NCBI GenBank assembly: GCA_002633005.1
Contig: NMRA01000342.1
Span: 1-54,032, forward strand
Origin: Phoronis australis
Taxonomy: Eukaryota > Phoronida > Phoronidae
Length of the DNA stretch: 54,032 nucleotides
Direction: 5' to 3'
The notes under the pieces were generated by a model. That model was not told the DNA's origin. It saw nothing but the letters and a program-made list of their open reading frames with translations, and did not search any database. The position numbers and the translations under genes are program-made. This document shows, in pieces, positions 1-11,284 of the stretch (the first letter of the stretch is position 1; every line of letters begins with the position of its first letter).

Positions 1-2471
1 GATCTGAATGGCTGACCCCCCACTTTGCCGCTTGTTGGCTGTACAGTGGTCGGTGGATCCGTGGACTGATACTTAACTATTGAAATTATCTTGGCATATT
101 TGAATTCCTGTTCAGATTATGCTGATGCTATGGACAAGGAAAGCGGGTGCATAGGGAAGTGTCATAACTGCCGCGCGCTAATATTAAAGTTCGTGCCATC
201 ACTTCGACGGATAATGATTTCCACACGTGTTATTTCTGTACTGTAGAGGGTATAAACACGTACTGGTATTTTTGGTGATTAGTTTTTAGCCTCAGAACTG
301 TGCTGTCAAAATAACGATTTCGACAAGGTTTCACTTTGACAGTTATTTCTCAAAATTACTTGATAGAGAATTAACTATCAGCCAGCATCTAACGTCCTAA
401 TTTTCGTTCATTGAAAAATCTTTACGTTGGGTTTCAACTCCACGCTACAGTTACCTGTATTCCTTAAATCGAGGTCAGTAAAGACATCAGTCTTGTCCGT
501 TCCCTTCTCTTTACTCCGGCATCACTGCTACTCTACCACTGTTCAGGGTTATTAAGCCATTCACCAACAGGTAGCAGAGAAACCGAATTCTAATATACCG
601 GTATTTATTTTAGCAAATTTTTATCACATTTCCTTTTTTTTAATGGTCCTAATTGAAACTTTTTCACGAATTCAATTTCAGATGACAGAAGTTCCAAATA
701 TCACCAGTTTTAATAGACGAAATATCAATTTGTTCTATGCAGTGAAGTAGCACTGTCAATCCATCGTTGGCTAGCGCCACCTACATGTATGCTTACCTCC
801 AAGCAATCTTACCCTCAAAACCAGATAACCTGACTGAGAAACAGGCCTCTTGAAGACAGCCGGGGTTGTACAATCTTGACATAAGATAATGTGCCGTGAA
901 CGGGCAGCGTTTCTAATGTTATCAGCGTAACGACTACGAAGGTGGTCCTTGTAAGAAAAACTTTTCTAAACAATCAGCCACAAAGTGATTCTTTTTACGA
1001 AACCAGCTTAACCTAAATACAACACAGTGTCACTGTACTTCCATGGTTATGTGAAAGAAAATCCCCTAAAAAGCGCGTAGTTAGATCATTGGTACTTTTT
1101 CGAGCTGTTATATCAAATAAAAATCTACGTTTCCCTTACAAAATAGAAAGTTAACGAAACGTGTCTAGTTCTTTTTGTATTCACCTGATTTATTCGTGTT
1201 TTTGCATACCCGGATGATGAAATCCCACGTCATTTATATGAACTCCAGCTAATAACCATTACGTTGATCGCACTAGTTAGTATTACAGCCGGAAACCTTT
1301 GCACTGGCAAACAAACAGTTAACCATCAAAATCTAAACTACACATTAAGGTACGACGTTCGCACTACACATTCAGTTGCAATTTTGTTATCCTTTTTTGC
1401 CATGACGATGTCGCGGAATGTCACGTTCAAATTTCATGACGTCACATGGGCGAATGGTGGCTCATTGTGCTATATCCTGTCAAGGTGGTAATAAATTAAT
1501 CACACTGAATGTACACATACGGTACTTTGCTGACATGTATATCCTATTAAGAACACCGCAACTTCGTCAGACGGCCTCGCAGTGTCGCGCAGAAATGCGT
1601 TTTTTACGTATTTTTACATAAGCAAGAATAAAAAACGGTGGCATTACGTAGTGCCATATGTTCAGTCTTGCGTGAAGACTTTCTTTCGCAATCTGTGGTT
1701 GTCCCGACACTTGCGACATCCCAGATGGGCATGTGAACTGATGCTCAAATACTTGCAACTTTTCAAGTCCTAATATGAAACATCAGAGGATTCTTAAATG
1801 AGTACCTTTCTGCACGTAGTTAAATGTGCTTAATCTACGCGTACTTTTGCTGAATCTACGCTTACTTTTAGTTCTTAAACGATCATCGTTCAGCTCTTAA
1901 TCAACAAAGTAATGGCAACATCATTCACGTGGTCACTCACTTGATAAGAATCTGCAACGTTCTACAAAATTGTCCTGCACCCATATAGAAAGTCTTTCGA
2001 CATATTGAGATTTTAGATCACGGGCGTGACGAGACTATATGAACTGGTTAAAAGTGCGCGTTGATTAAGTAAAAGCACGTGCAGATAAGCACACGTAGAA
2101 TTACGCAAAGAAAAGAACTCGTTTAAGAACCCTCTGGCGCAGCAATGCCAAACTGTAACCGTATATGTACTGACTTGTTTAAAAAGCAATTCATTCGGTT
2201 GACTAATATCCTTCATTGTCAGTTATTTCTTCAAACATTGTATTTCATTTCCTCGCCGCTGCGCGCTTGAAAGAATTTCACACTTACTTACTTTCAAGTA
2301 TGTGTCGATTTGGCCGCACCTCTTAGGTGGCCAACAGCCCACTACAATTTGTAATACTCAGTTCCACTCGCATATCGTTCCAATCTTGCAGTAGTTTAGT
2401 GAAGGTTGACAAAGTTAAAAACCACAATTCCCATGTCGCTGCTGTTGTTACAGTCATTAAACAACGTTTCG
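1..2471. other. Unassigned AT-rich stretch
   Basis: I see no recognisable gene or repeat family here. Open frames reach only about 75 codons, which is expected by chance at this base composition, and none carries a domain I recognise. One TACATGTA octamer lies at 782-789. Confidence 0.5.
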
Positions 2472-2746
2472 TAATTGTATTGTGTATAGATCATCAGTAG
2501 CCTACGCTGCATATTTTAATTGTATTGTGTATAGACCATAAATAGCCTACACTGCATATTTTAATTGTATCGTGGATAGATCATCAATAACCTACATTGC
2601 ATATTTTAATTGGCTTTTGGATATATCATCGATAGCGTACTACCTTGCATTTTTTAATTGTTTTGTGGATAGACCATAAATAGCCTGCGCTGCATATTTT
2701 TAATTGTATCTAGAATAGATCGTTATTTAGTAGCTTACATTGCACA
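2472..2746 (+). repeat. Degenerate tandem repeat, six units of about 45 bp
   Basis: Six successive units begin TAATTGTAT or a close variant at about 2472, 2517, 2562, 2607, 2655 and 2701, so the period is 45-48 bp. Each unit contains a GGATAGA(C/T)CAT-like core followed by TAGCCTAC and TGCATATTTT. The first three units are the most alike and the last is the most decayed, as in an ageing minisatellite. There is no open frame through the array. Confidence 0.85.
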
Positions 2747-4251
2747 TGTTAGTCATTGCACGTGGTCAACAGCACAAAGCAATCTGGTTATTAGTAAGAT
2801 AACTGACAATTGAACATAGCCCCACGTCATACATGCACATGTGCGTGAACACTGGGACGAATGTTTTACCAGACCTGCGTCCCCTAGTGCAAGTTTCTTT
2901 CGAGAAAGGCGAGATCACCCGAGTCTTCGCGAGGTATCGCCATGCAATACAGGCGAAGCATGTGGTAACAGTACCTTAACTCGCGAGTGCCCTGCTTCTA
3001 CAAAACGCGGTCCTTTAAAGGGAAGTTGCCTAGGAGCACAACTTGCACGAGTTTTCGTCACCTACGCAATTTGTTAACCTGACGCGTGTAACGAACTTTC
3101 CAGTGCACTCCGACTCCAAATTTTTAATACCAAGAGAGGTCCGTTTCAGTAATCGTCACTGAGATGAATCCACAGGTACACTTAAATAGGGCCGTGTTTC
3201 TGACCTGAATGTCGAAACTAGTTGATGTTAACAAATAATTCATCCACGGTTCCCGCTGCGTCTTAAAAATTACTGCGCGTGCACAGGCACGTGAGTCGGT
3301 AACGATTAGGTTACACTGAACGACGGCTGAAATCGGGGGCCCGGTCTCTAATCTTTGTACTCGAAACGAACTCGAAACTATTTTTGGCAATTTCTCTGCT
3401 CCTTTTGTACGAACTTAAGATAATTGGTTATCAGACTGTGCTCGAATACATTATAGTTTATGCATAGGAGTTTCTAGTTCAAGTTTGCCCTTGAAGACCC
3501 TTATATTTGTGCTACAAACTCGAGTAAAAACTCGAAATTTCGAGTTCAAACTCGAACTTATATATTGGGTTTACAAACTGTGAACCAAGGGCAATAAATT
3601 ATCTACGTAAGTTATTGTGTAATCGAGCATAGAATAATAGACACTTATTTTGATTTCGCCCAAAAGTAGAGTAGAAAATGAGAAAAAAGATTGGAGACCG
3701 GGCCCGTATCTAAATCCGATCTGCAGTGTACACTTTCTGACTTTATAGACAACTGTCCCACATGACTAACCGGATTATGTAGACAAGTGCCCCAGCAGAA
3801 GTCACCTGACTTTTCGAGTTGAAAATCGTGTACTACATATGTTGAGTGAAAAACCATATCCCACGTTTTTGCTCCGATTTTCGATCGACTAATCAGAAGC
3901 TGCCGTATACGAATATTGAACTAATGTCTTCAGAGCGTACATACAGTACTTCGTAAGCCAAATCTAGCGTGTATTACATGTTTTGTTCTCAAATCCGATC
4001 AGATTATCCCCACGTGCAATCAGACTCGGTACTTTCAGAAGAAAAGACATTACACCATCCGATGATGTAGTATCGAACATCAAAAGCATACACATGTATT
4101 TAAGTAACTGACCATTTCTGCTAATAACTTCCTCTGCTATTCCAAGTTCCCGTAAATTGTTTCTTTGCCTTACTGTTCGTTAGCGGACACACTAAATGTC
4201 GGCTTCCACTGAGTTCTGTAGCACTGAGTTCTAGATGAGCCCACCCGTGGA
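2747..4251. other. Unassigned stretch with ACTCGA clusters
   Basis: No gene is recognised. The motif ACTCGAA or its complement recurs at about 3360, 3370, 3437, 3518, 3530, 3541 and 3550. Otherwise the stretch looks like unique intergenic DNA; the longest open frame (88 codons, minus, 3124-3390) has no visible domain. Confidence 0.45.
3529..3546. repeat. 18-bp perfect palindrome
   Basis: AACTCGAAATTTCGAGTT reads the same on both strands. It lies in a cluster of direct and inverted ACTCGA words spanning about 3518-3557. It could be a protein binding site or a trace of a short inverted element; nothing nearby decides this. Confidence 0.8.
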
Positions 4252-4305
4252 CGAGACGTCTCGCCACCAGGTGATTGCCTGGCAGTCTGGGCGTGCGTTC
4301 AGTAG

Positions 4306-4412
4306 ACGCTAGGACCTACGCTAGGACCTACGCTAGGACCTACGCTAGGACCTACGCTAGGACCTACGCTAGGACCTACGCTAGGACCTACGCTAGGACC
4401 TAGCTAAAACCT
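4306..4412 (+). repeat. 12-bp minisatellite ACGCTAGGACCT, eight perfect units
   Basis: Eight perfect head-to-tail copies of ACGCTAGGACCT run from 4306 to 4401, followed by a decayed ninth copy to about 4412. An exact single unit in inverted orientation (AGGTCCTAGCGT) lies 85 bp downstream at 4487-4498. A 12-bp palindrome CGAGACGTCTCG sits just upstream at 4252-4263. The lack of divergence between units indicates recent expansion. Confidence 0.97.
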
Positions 4413-4486
4413 AGTCAAAGTCACGGGTTCTCATTTAAAATGCACGGCAATATCTCACTTAATCTCGCGAAGTCTTGCTTTTAGCG

Positions 4487-4498
4487 AGGTCCTAGCGT
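4487..4498 (-). repeat. Isolated inverted unit of the 12-bp minisatellite
   Basis: AGGTCCTAGCGT is the exact reverse complement of the unit repeated at 4306-4401, separated from the array by unrelated sequence. It could pair with any array unit to form a stem-loop. Confidence 0.85.
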
Positions 4499-5079
4499 TA
4501 CTGAACGGGAGGCGGCTCTACAGAACTGTATTGCTGTTATCGACAAATCAGCGCTGTTGAGAAATCAACGTTCAATAAGTACAAATACATGTATACTTTC
4601 CGTGCACCGCCGTAGGTCACCAGACGAGTAAGGGAACGTGGGATAGACAAAATGAGTCATTCGACTAAAATTCTGGAAAAGATTGCAAATTTTCTCAAGA
4701 AGTTGAAAGGTGGCTTAAAATCCGAAAGTTATGTGTTAGGCGGTCCCTCTTCACTGAATTAAAAGATTTAATCTTGTAGTCATTAACGATCATAACCTAA
4801 AACCAATTTGTACAAATTATCTCAGTAATTGGTATATTTCAGAGTCTTTGTATTGGTGATTTAGGTTCAAACGTTTTTCATAAGTTGTGTGGAGCGCAAT
4901 GCCAAATTTCTGGTTAATTCTTACAACAATTATCTTGAAACAGACACCTGGGGCAGGCGGTTGTTTCCCAAAGAGTCTAATGTACTTTGAACTTTGACAA
5001 AAATTTAGTCGACGAATGATTTTTCTGTGTCACGAAACCAAGCTAAGTCTAAATGCCATATAAAAATCTGTGTACAGAA

Positions 5080-5232
5080 CATGGGCGGATCCAGGATTTT
5101 GAGTTAGGGGGGCACAACATACTATTAGCCAGGCTTTTGCCCCTCAGACATTCGCATCCCCGAACTGCCAAATGGAATCTGTAATATTTTAGGGGGTCAT
5201 GGCCTCCCAGGCTCCCTCTAAATCCGCCACTG
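5080..5232. mobile_element. 153-bp MITE with hAT-like CAGTGGCGGAT termini
   Basis: The left end reads CATGGGCGGATCCAGG and the right end, read on the other strand, CAGTGGCGGATTTAGAGG, giving imperfect terminal inverted repeats of about 15 bp. A run of G follows the left TIR, as in the related elements at 40819, 47594 and 17784. There is no coding capacity. An 8-bp target duplication of the kind hAT elements make is not clearly preserved. The assignment to hAT is inferred from the CA..TG termini. Confidence 0.6.
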
Positions 5233-6796
5233 TAGAAATCCGAAGCTTGCCCGGGAGCAGACTAAAAGCGAACACCAAAACAAAAAACTTAATTTTGTCT
5301 GTAGATTATTCGAGAATCAGATTTTATCGTCTACTTCCACTATTTACTCTGAGTCAATATTGTCAAAATGTTGGAGTACACGCAGGTAAACCGCAGACAC
5401 ACGTCGGCACCCAAAAAGAACAGCGCACCTTCATACCTATGCCAGTACACAAACTGCTAGTCCCGAAACCAACCAATAGGGACCACACCAGTAACGCAAC
5501 AATACCTTAACTGACGTATCTGAAACACGCAATATCTTGCAATACTCATCTGGTCGGGTATATTTTGTCCTTAGTGTATTTCGGTAAGACCGGGGTGTGT
5601 AATTAGATGACGATATGGGTCTCATTGCAATCTAGTCCTAAGCAGCATATTGGTCAATCAAAAACCGACACAGAAGCGGGTTGGCGTAACATCGTCGAAT
5701 CATCGAGAACTACTGGTCACTAAACATAGTAACGTCACATACACTCTGACGAAAAAATTGAGGTTAGGCGCCTAAGTTGTCGCCAAGTTCTCTGTGGCAA
5801 AAGTTTGATAGCAGAGCTATTTCACTGCGATAAAAGTTTCGATTTATTGCTAAACGATTTTTGTCTTGAAGCGCGTAAAATTGTAGTTGGTTTATTCTGA
5901 AAAATACTGTGCTCTAATGCAAGATAATTTCTCACGGGAAACTAGGTCGCGAGCTCGTCGCATAGATATCGGTAGATCGGCGTATCCATTGTTCACTTTG
6001 TTTTACTTCTCATTATTAAATAACGGAAAGCAGTTCTTGGCAACCGTCTGATTTGCACCCAGGGTACGATATCCGTGCAACTTGTCGTATTTTATCAACA
6101 GAAACGGAACAAAGGAAAACAATGGTAGCATTCCACAGGCGATAACCATGCGACGCCCTTGTGCCGTCGCATGGGTCTCGCAAGTTAAACAATATCTTGC
6201 AACATCCGTACGCCGTCATTTTGCTTAAAAGAGGACGACCCATACCTAAGAAGCATGTTCGAGAAATTATATCAATTGTATCTATACCTCAGTTTTCACC
6301 TCTTGACAAAATCTTGACACCCTGTCGCTTTCGTCGGACCATGCATTTCGTAGACTGTTTCAGAACACCATTTCTTCTTTTCAAAGTTCATTTCATGCTT
6401 TTGGTGACTCTGGCAATGAAACGATACAGTCGTCAGTTAGAAAATCATTTCCGCACCACTCCCAAAGTATTTTTTCATCCCTCGTACAGTGCATTTGGCC
6501 GCCGACAAGACAAGGGCACGCGTGAAGCAACACAATGCGTTATGTTTAACACTAGACACAGTAAACGACTTTAACAGCTATCTATCAGGACACGCGCTGC
6601 ATGTCATCAAGGCATAATGAATTTTACAACATCAGTGCGCACACCTGTTGAGCTAGTCCCGTGCCCAGCCAACCGAGACCGCAAAGCGTTGACAAGAGGT
6701 AACGATTTGTCGAGTCACAAAAGGCTGTTCGTACGGTACGCGGTTCGTGCCACTTTTCATTCAAACTGCATTACATTAAGATGCATACGCACATAC
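5233..6796. other. Unassigned stretch with one short hairpin
   Basis: No gene is recognised. The 137-codon open frame at 6161-6574 starts on GTG and has no visible domain. A perfect 10-bp inverted repeat, CCATGCGACG / CGTCGCATGG, with a 9-nt loop lies at 6146-6174. Confidence 0.4.
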
Positions 6797-6940
6797 GGAC
6801 ATACACACATGCGTGTACTAACACACACACGTGCGCACACGCACACACACACACACACTCATGGGCGGCGCACCATAGGGGGCTGGGGGGCTATAGACCC
6901 CATTTTTTCAGTGCTGCGCAGCCCAAACACACACACACGC

Positions 6941-6991
<51 letters not shown>

Positions 6992-7140
6992 CATGTATAT
7001 ACTGTATATATACGCGCACACAGATATATACTCACATAACACAAACAATCAGTGTATAAACTACATACATATGTACATGCGTGTATTCATATCTAAACAC
7101 ACGCATACATACATGAATAAATGTATATACATGAATATAT
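6797..7140. repeat. Compound (CA)n/(TA)n microsatellite with an insertion
   Basis: Alternating CA and TA dinucleotides run from about 6797 to 7000 and fade into ACATA/TGTATA-rich DNA to 7140. The CA tract is split by a GC-rich 62-bp block at 6863-6924. Both of the long open frames here are artefacts of Thr-His and His-Thr codons across the CA run. Confidence 0.95.
6863..6924. mobile_element. 62-bp GC-rich block inserted in the CA tract
   Basis: The block begins GGGCGGCGCACC and ends GTGCTGCGCAGCCC, whose complement begins GGGCTGCGCAGCAC. It therefore has imperfect inverted ends of about 10-12 bp, and CA repeats lie on both sides. Its interior contains a G6 run and CTATAGACCCC. It may be a minimal deletion derivative of a small DNA transposon; no larger relative was found in this window. 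Confidence 0.4.
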
Positions 7141-7410
7141 TTAGCCAACAAGATGTGTGATTGGATTTCTGTAGAGATTTTCTAAACTGTAGGTCACGTG
7201 ATGTGACCACATGTCACAGTTAAGAAGGCTATTATTTCTTACAATATTAAGTACATGCAAACACACACATGACAAACAATTGTGCATGCTAACGTACGTT
7301 CATATCTATCAACACTAATATAAAAAGATTTATACCACAATATTAGCCTCGAATGGCCAAAACAACCATATAACAACCCATTTAGTTATCTCACTAGTGA
7401 TATAACATTT

Positions 7411-7487
7411 TGCCGGGAACCGAGACCAGTTTCGAACCCGGGCCGTAAGAGTTTCGGTTTGTCAACTTTACCACTGCACCACTCAGC
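7411..7487 (-). repeat. tRNA-derived head (SINE-like), minus strand
   Basis: On the minus strand an A-box-like TGGTGCAGTGG (plus 7471-7481) is followed by a B-box-like GGGTTCGAAAC (plus 7429-7439) at tRNA-like spacing. This is the internal Pol III promoter layout of a tRNA-derived element. The anticodon arm does not fold cleanly, so I do not call a functional tRNA. The A box is identical to the one in the element at 18473, although the flanks differ. Confidence 0.6.
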
Positions 7488-7499
7488 GGCTGACGTCAT

Positions 7500-8099
7500 C
7501 GAACGTGAAAATAGAATGCTTAAATGAGCACGCGCAACAATCGTATGTTCAATAATGGGCACTGTACCGACATTTAAACGCTATGAAAAATAACACGCAT
7601 AATTTCCATAAAAACGACATTTTAATTCAATGCTCTCACTTGTAAATCACCGATCTCCAATTTGAATGCGATATCGTGACTTGGGCATTATACTCAGTTA
7701 CCAGTGGTAACCTACTTTAGCATACGATATTTTCACGGTCCAGCTTAACGTGCTAAAATTTGTAGTAATCTATAATAGTTGCTAAGCCTTAATTTATAGA
7801 TTCACTTTGTTTCTATTTTGTTTAAATTGTCAATTGGTTTTGAGTAAAAGCATTATTTGACAAAAATAGCTGTTTTTCTTAAAAGGTCACGACTCCGACC
7901 TCGGGCCTCTTACATACGTAGAAAGTAGTTACAAAGCCGAGGCGAGTCGAGAAAGGTAGATCGATTCATTGCAATTTTTCTAGTTCAGTATATGGTATAA
8001 ATAGAGTATTACATGTCCTCATTCGTTTTCGGGCGACAATGCTCCGAAATCCATTCGGGCTCTAGAATACCGGGGATAACGACTTAACCATGTAATAAT
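7500..8099. other. Unassigned stretch
   Basis: Unique-looking AT-rich sequence without recognised coding or repeat features. Confidence 0.4.
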
Positions 8100-8245
8100 C
8101 TATATGTCTACATACATATATACAACGCACATACATGTACATACATTTATACATACAATCATACATACAAGCAAACATTCATACATGCATACAAACATAC
8201 ATACATACATACATACATACGTACGTACATACAAATATATTCATG
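8100..8245. repeat. (CATA)n microsatellite
   Basis: Tetranucleotide CATA/ACAT repeats, interrupted by short variants, run from about 8100 to 8245. The cleanest block is at about 8189-8225. The long open frames on both strands follow from the repeat and are not genes. Confidence 0.93.
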
Positions 8246-8289
8246 TTTATGTATATACACACTTGCACGCATGCATACAAACTCTGCCA

Positions 8290-9111
8290 TGGTGCAAACA
8301 CGAACATTGCTGAGGCTCTAATCTCCGAACTCAGACAATATTCAGAATCAGACTCGAAACTAACCCTGGCAGTCGCACGACATGCTTCGATAACAGTTTT
8401 GTAGGTTTCACACTCAAATTGCATAGCAGACACTTAATAACCCTAAATAACGATCGTCTGAGAACATTTATCTGAGTAAATAATACGACTAATATCACTG
8501 CTTGCAAATCAAGCCCTTCAGAAGAACGTTTTCACTCGAAGATTCGAAGTTTTACCATAGCTTTCCACCCCGCCATTTGCCTTGTCCACCTAGAGAAGAA
8601 CTCTTGAACTAAAGCATTCACTTGGCTCATTGGCTGAAATTCGGTCACTGCTAATTATTAAATGATGTTAATAGGTCAAATTGGCAGAAGATTTTATTTG
8701 TCATTGCTAGAAAGAAGCGAAAAAGAATAGTGTTAAACCGTTTTTGGTTGTCTGAATGACCTAAGAGAATTTGATTTAGTTAGCACTAGCGCACTCAACA
8801 AGTATACTTTACACACATACTAGGAATTTTATTTATGCACTAACAAAATCGTTAGAAAGTGGATGGGCCTTCTAATCTGTTCCAGCTAAGTACATGTATT
8901 AGCTATATCGGGGAAAATTACTTCTCAAACGCAATGAACGGACAGTCGAAAGCAGTCCCAGGTTGGTCTATACCAACACCTACTGTGGCTGACACTAGAG
9001 GTGCTGCCACCGCCGAGACGAAAAGCTTCGCAATGGGACCAGAGAATGGCTAAACACGCCGCGAACAATGGGTATGTCACTCACGAGGGAGATGAAGTTT
9101 CGAAAAACAAA
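8290..9111. other. Unassigned stretch
   Basis: No recognised feature apart from a TACATGTA octamer at 8891-8898. Confidence 0.4.
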
Positions 9112-9203
9112 TTTCGTAAGCAGGCGGACTCATGGGTTGAGAGTGCTGACAGCTTGTTTTCGTAAGCAGGCGGACTCATGGGTTGAGAGTGCTGACAGCT
9201 TGT
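9112..9203 (+). repeat. Perfect 46-bp tandem duplication
   Basis: The segment 9112-9157 is repeated exactly at 9158-9203. The unit starts TTTCGTAAGCAGG and ends GCTGACAGCTTGT. Absence of mismatches points to a recent event such as replication slippage. Confidence 0.95.
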
Positions 9204-9324
9204 GTTTCACTAATTGGGCTATTGGACTTAACTTTGATGTATGTGGCAGCAGGTAACAATCAAATATTGCAATACGTGTGAAAATAATTGAATAACTAAA
9301 TCCAGCAAAATATTGAATACTGTA

Positions 9325-9500
9325 TCAATCAATCAATCAATCAATAATCATTTATTTAAGTGACCTGGAGCAATTGCTACCCAACCAAGACTTGGGCTTA
9401 TAAGTCACCTTTTCCAAAAAGAATGTACAAAAACAATGTTGAAAAGTAAATCACCTGGGAAATTATGATTAATAATGATATAAATAATAACAACATTTCA
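9325..9500 (-). mobile_element. LINE-like 3' tail ending in (TTGA)n
   Basis: Read on the minus strand, a unique segment containing CAAGTCTTGG and AATTGCTCCAGG runs into AATAAATGATTATTGA and then four or five TTGA units (plus 9325-9345). CR1/L2-type LINEs commonly end in short tandem repeats of this sort. No reverse-transcriptase coding remains, as expected for a 5'-truncated copy. A tRNA-less SINE that borrows a LINE tail is the alternative. Confidence 0.5.
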
Positions 9501-10356
9501 TTTAAAACGCTACACAATATACAGTGTAGGCCTATGTCAGAAAAAACTATTGTTCAAAGTTTACCCATAAGTTTTACATGAGAGACCAGTCTTTACTCAT
9601 TAAATTTGTCCTTTATTGTTCGTTGACAGCGTACATAAATAATTTTTATTTCATACTTTCTGTGATTACGAAACACATTGAATGCCTACTAAATTGTCGA
9701 CTTGATCATTCTAAAGCTGCATAATACAAAACACGAGAGTTACAAATTAAGGAAGCGTATTACACAACATGGTGGATGTTTCGACACTGGCATGTTTAAT
9801 ATTTTGTAACCCGGATGATAATGCCAAGGTACACTGAGTAATAGATGTCTTCGTAATGGCGTGCGCCACCAGTTGGGTTTATTTGTAACTTCTTTTACAA
9901 ATAAAGGTTGAGTGTAATTTGACTTGAAAGACCCTACAAATGTAAACAGACGCAATACGGAAACTTTATGAATTCTTATCTATAATGTTCGGCCATGCGT
10001 GATCATGAGTCATTAATTTTGTTCATTGAAAACAAACTATCGCCTTTCAAATTCATTTTGTGATTGTGAAACCGAAACGAACAACTTCGCGGTAAGATAT
10101 TTCCTGATATCTGATAGTCTGAATAACACGGATATGCAGACAATACACGGTACATCGTCTCCTTCAAGGAATGGTCGGTCTTTTGTTGAGGTCTACAGAC
10201 GTGCCTATAGTGAAACTGGCGTGTAACTCTACACTTTGTACATGTGTACTTGCAATATTCCAGAAACACAACCTTCTGAAGTTCCACTCAGCCTATCTAA
10301 GTGCCGATTGCGGGTTAGTGCGCAGACAATAAGTCTGAACAAGGGCTATTGTCCAA
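9501..10356. other. Unassigned stretch
   Basis: AT-rich DNA. Short open frames at 9740-9955 and 10003-10287 (minus) show no domain and no convincing splice context. Confidence 0.4.
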
Positions 10357-10530
10357 TTGACCTATCATCAGGATTTTGAGTGATGGCTTAACTGACCAAT
10401 CAGAACGCAGCATTCTTGAAACACCTCTGTTTCCAACCCGCCATTTTACTCGACAAACAATACGTTGTTGAGTAAATATCATTGCTTGTTTAGCGACAAT
10501 TCGCGAGGGGCGGAGCTTGCGATAGATCAA
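10357..10530 (-). mobile_element. 174-bp MITE with TTGACCTATC termini
   Basis: The element starts TTGACCTATC and ends GATAGATCAA, a 10-bp terminal inverted repeat with one mismatch. Read on the minus strand its interior holds AAAATGGCGGGTTGGAAAC and CTGATTGGTC, both also found in the plus-strand copy at 48759-48907. The end that carries GCAAGCTCCGCCCC is also present at 46885. It has no coding capacity. Confidence 0.7.
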
Positions 10531-10954
10531 ATAAAAGATGATTCCCGCCTCCGTGACAAAATAGTCAACCCAGAAGTAACAAGACTTGTGCAGATATCAC
10601 TGCGAGGGCAATTGAAACATGGTATGCCCTGCTACTTTCACGCAGTGCGGCCAACAGAAGTTATTGTGAAACGTCACAGAGACAATTTATTCGGTTGAGC
10701 GCAGGTCAAATATGCATATGTGTATTTACGGTTTAAACGCTTTGTCAATTATTCATACACAGAAAGTAGTCTGAGTGCAGCTACATGTATCACTTAATAG
10801 TGCAAAAAACACGTCTACTGTCAGGGCCTGGGCAGATAAGTGCAAATATGCACCAGAATTGTGCAAATGATGATACAAGCACCAAATTTTCCATGATGAC
10901 TCATAATAGCATACTTAAGAGATCTGTCCGACTAGCCACCTGAAAATCCAAGAT

Positions 10955-10980
10955 GGCGGCCATTTTTCAAGATGGCCGCC
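10955..10980. repeat. Inverted GGCGGCCAT / ATGGCCGCC
   Basis: Two perfect 9-bp arms flank an 8-nt loop, and each arm is preceded by AAGATGG-like sequence. The motif resembles the palindromes at 25239-25271 and 28341-28373, though the flanks do not align over any length that I can see. Confidence 0.75.
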
Positions 10981-11284
10981 GTCCAGTGTTCGTGATAATG
11001 ATTTTCCTTGTAAATCAGTATCTACCCAACCGATTTTAGCGATCTGGGGGTCAAATGTTATAGTTTTGGGTATGCCTAATTCATTTTGGACACTGTGAAC
11101 ACTCTCAATTACATATATTATCAGGATATAGACAATTATACACTTTAATTCGGTCAATTTATATGATTTTTGTCTGGGCGAATGCTTTGGTCATGCTGCA
11201 TCTGTCTTGTATCAATAGCTGATTATATATTATGCATGGGGTGTACGGGTGTAGTGGTAGAGCCGGGTAGTACTTTTGTTTCAG

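Noticed and set aside
6161-6574. 137-codon frame
   Set aside because: Starts on GTG, has no domain and no splice context, and its length is near chance for 54 kb in six frames.
6617-7059. 140- and 92-codon frames rich in His and Thr
   Set aside because: They are produced by the CA microsatellite, which has no stop in these frames.
8104-8433. Open frames on both strands across the CATA repeat
   Set aside because: Repeat artefacts with Ile-His-Thr-Tyr periodicity and no other support.
11245-11270. A-box-like GTGTAGTGGTAGAGCC
   Set aside because: No B box follows within tRNA distance, so it is not a tRNA or SINE head.
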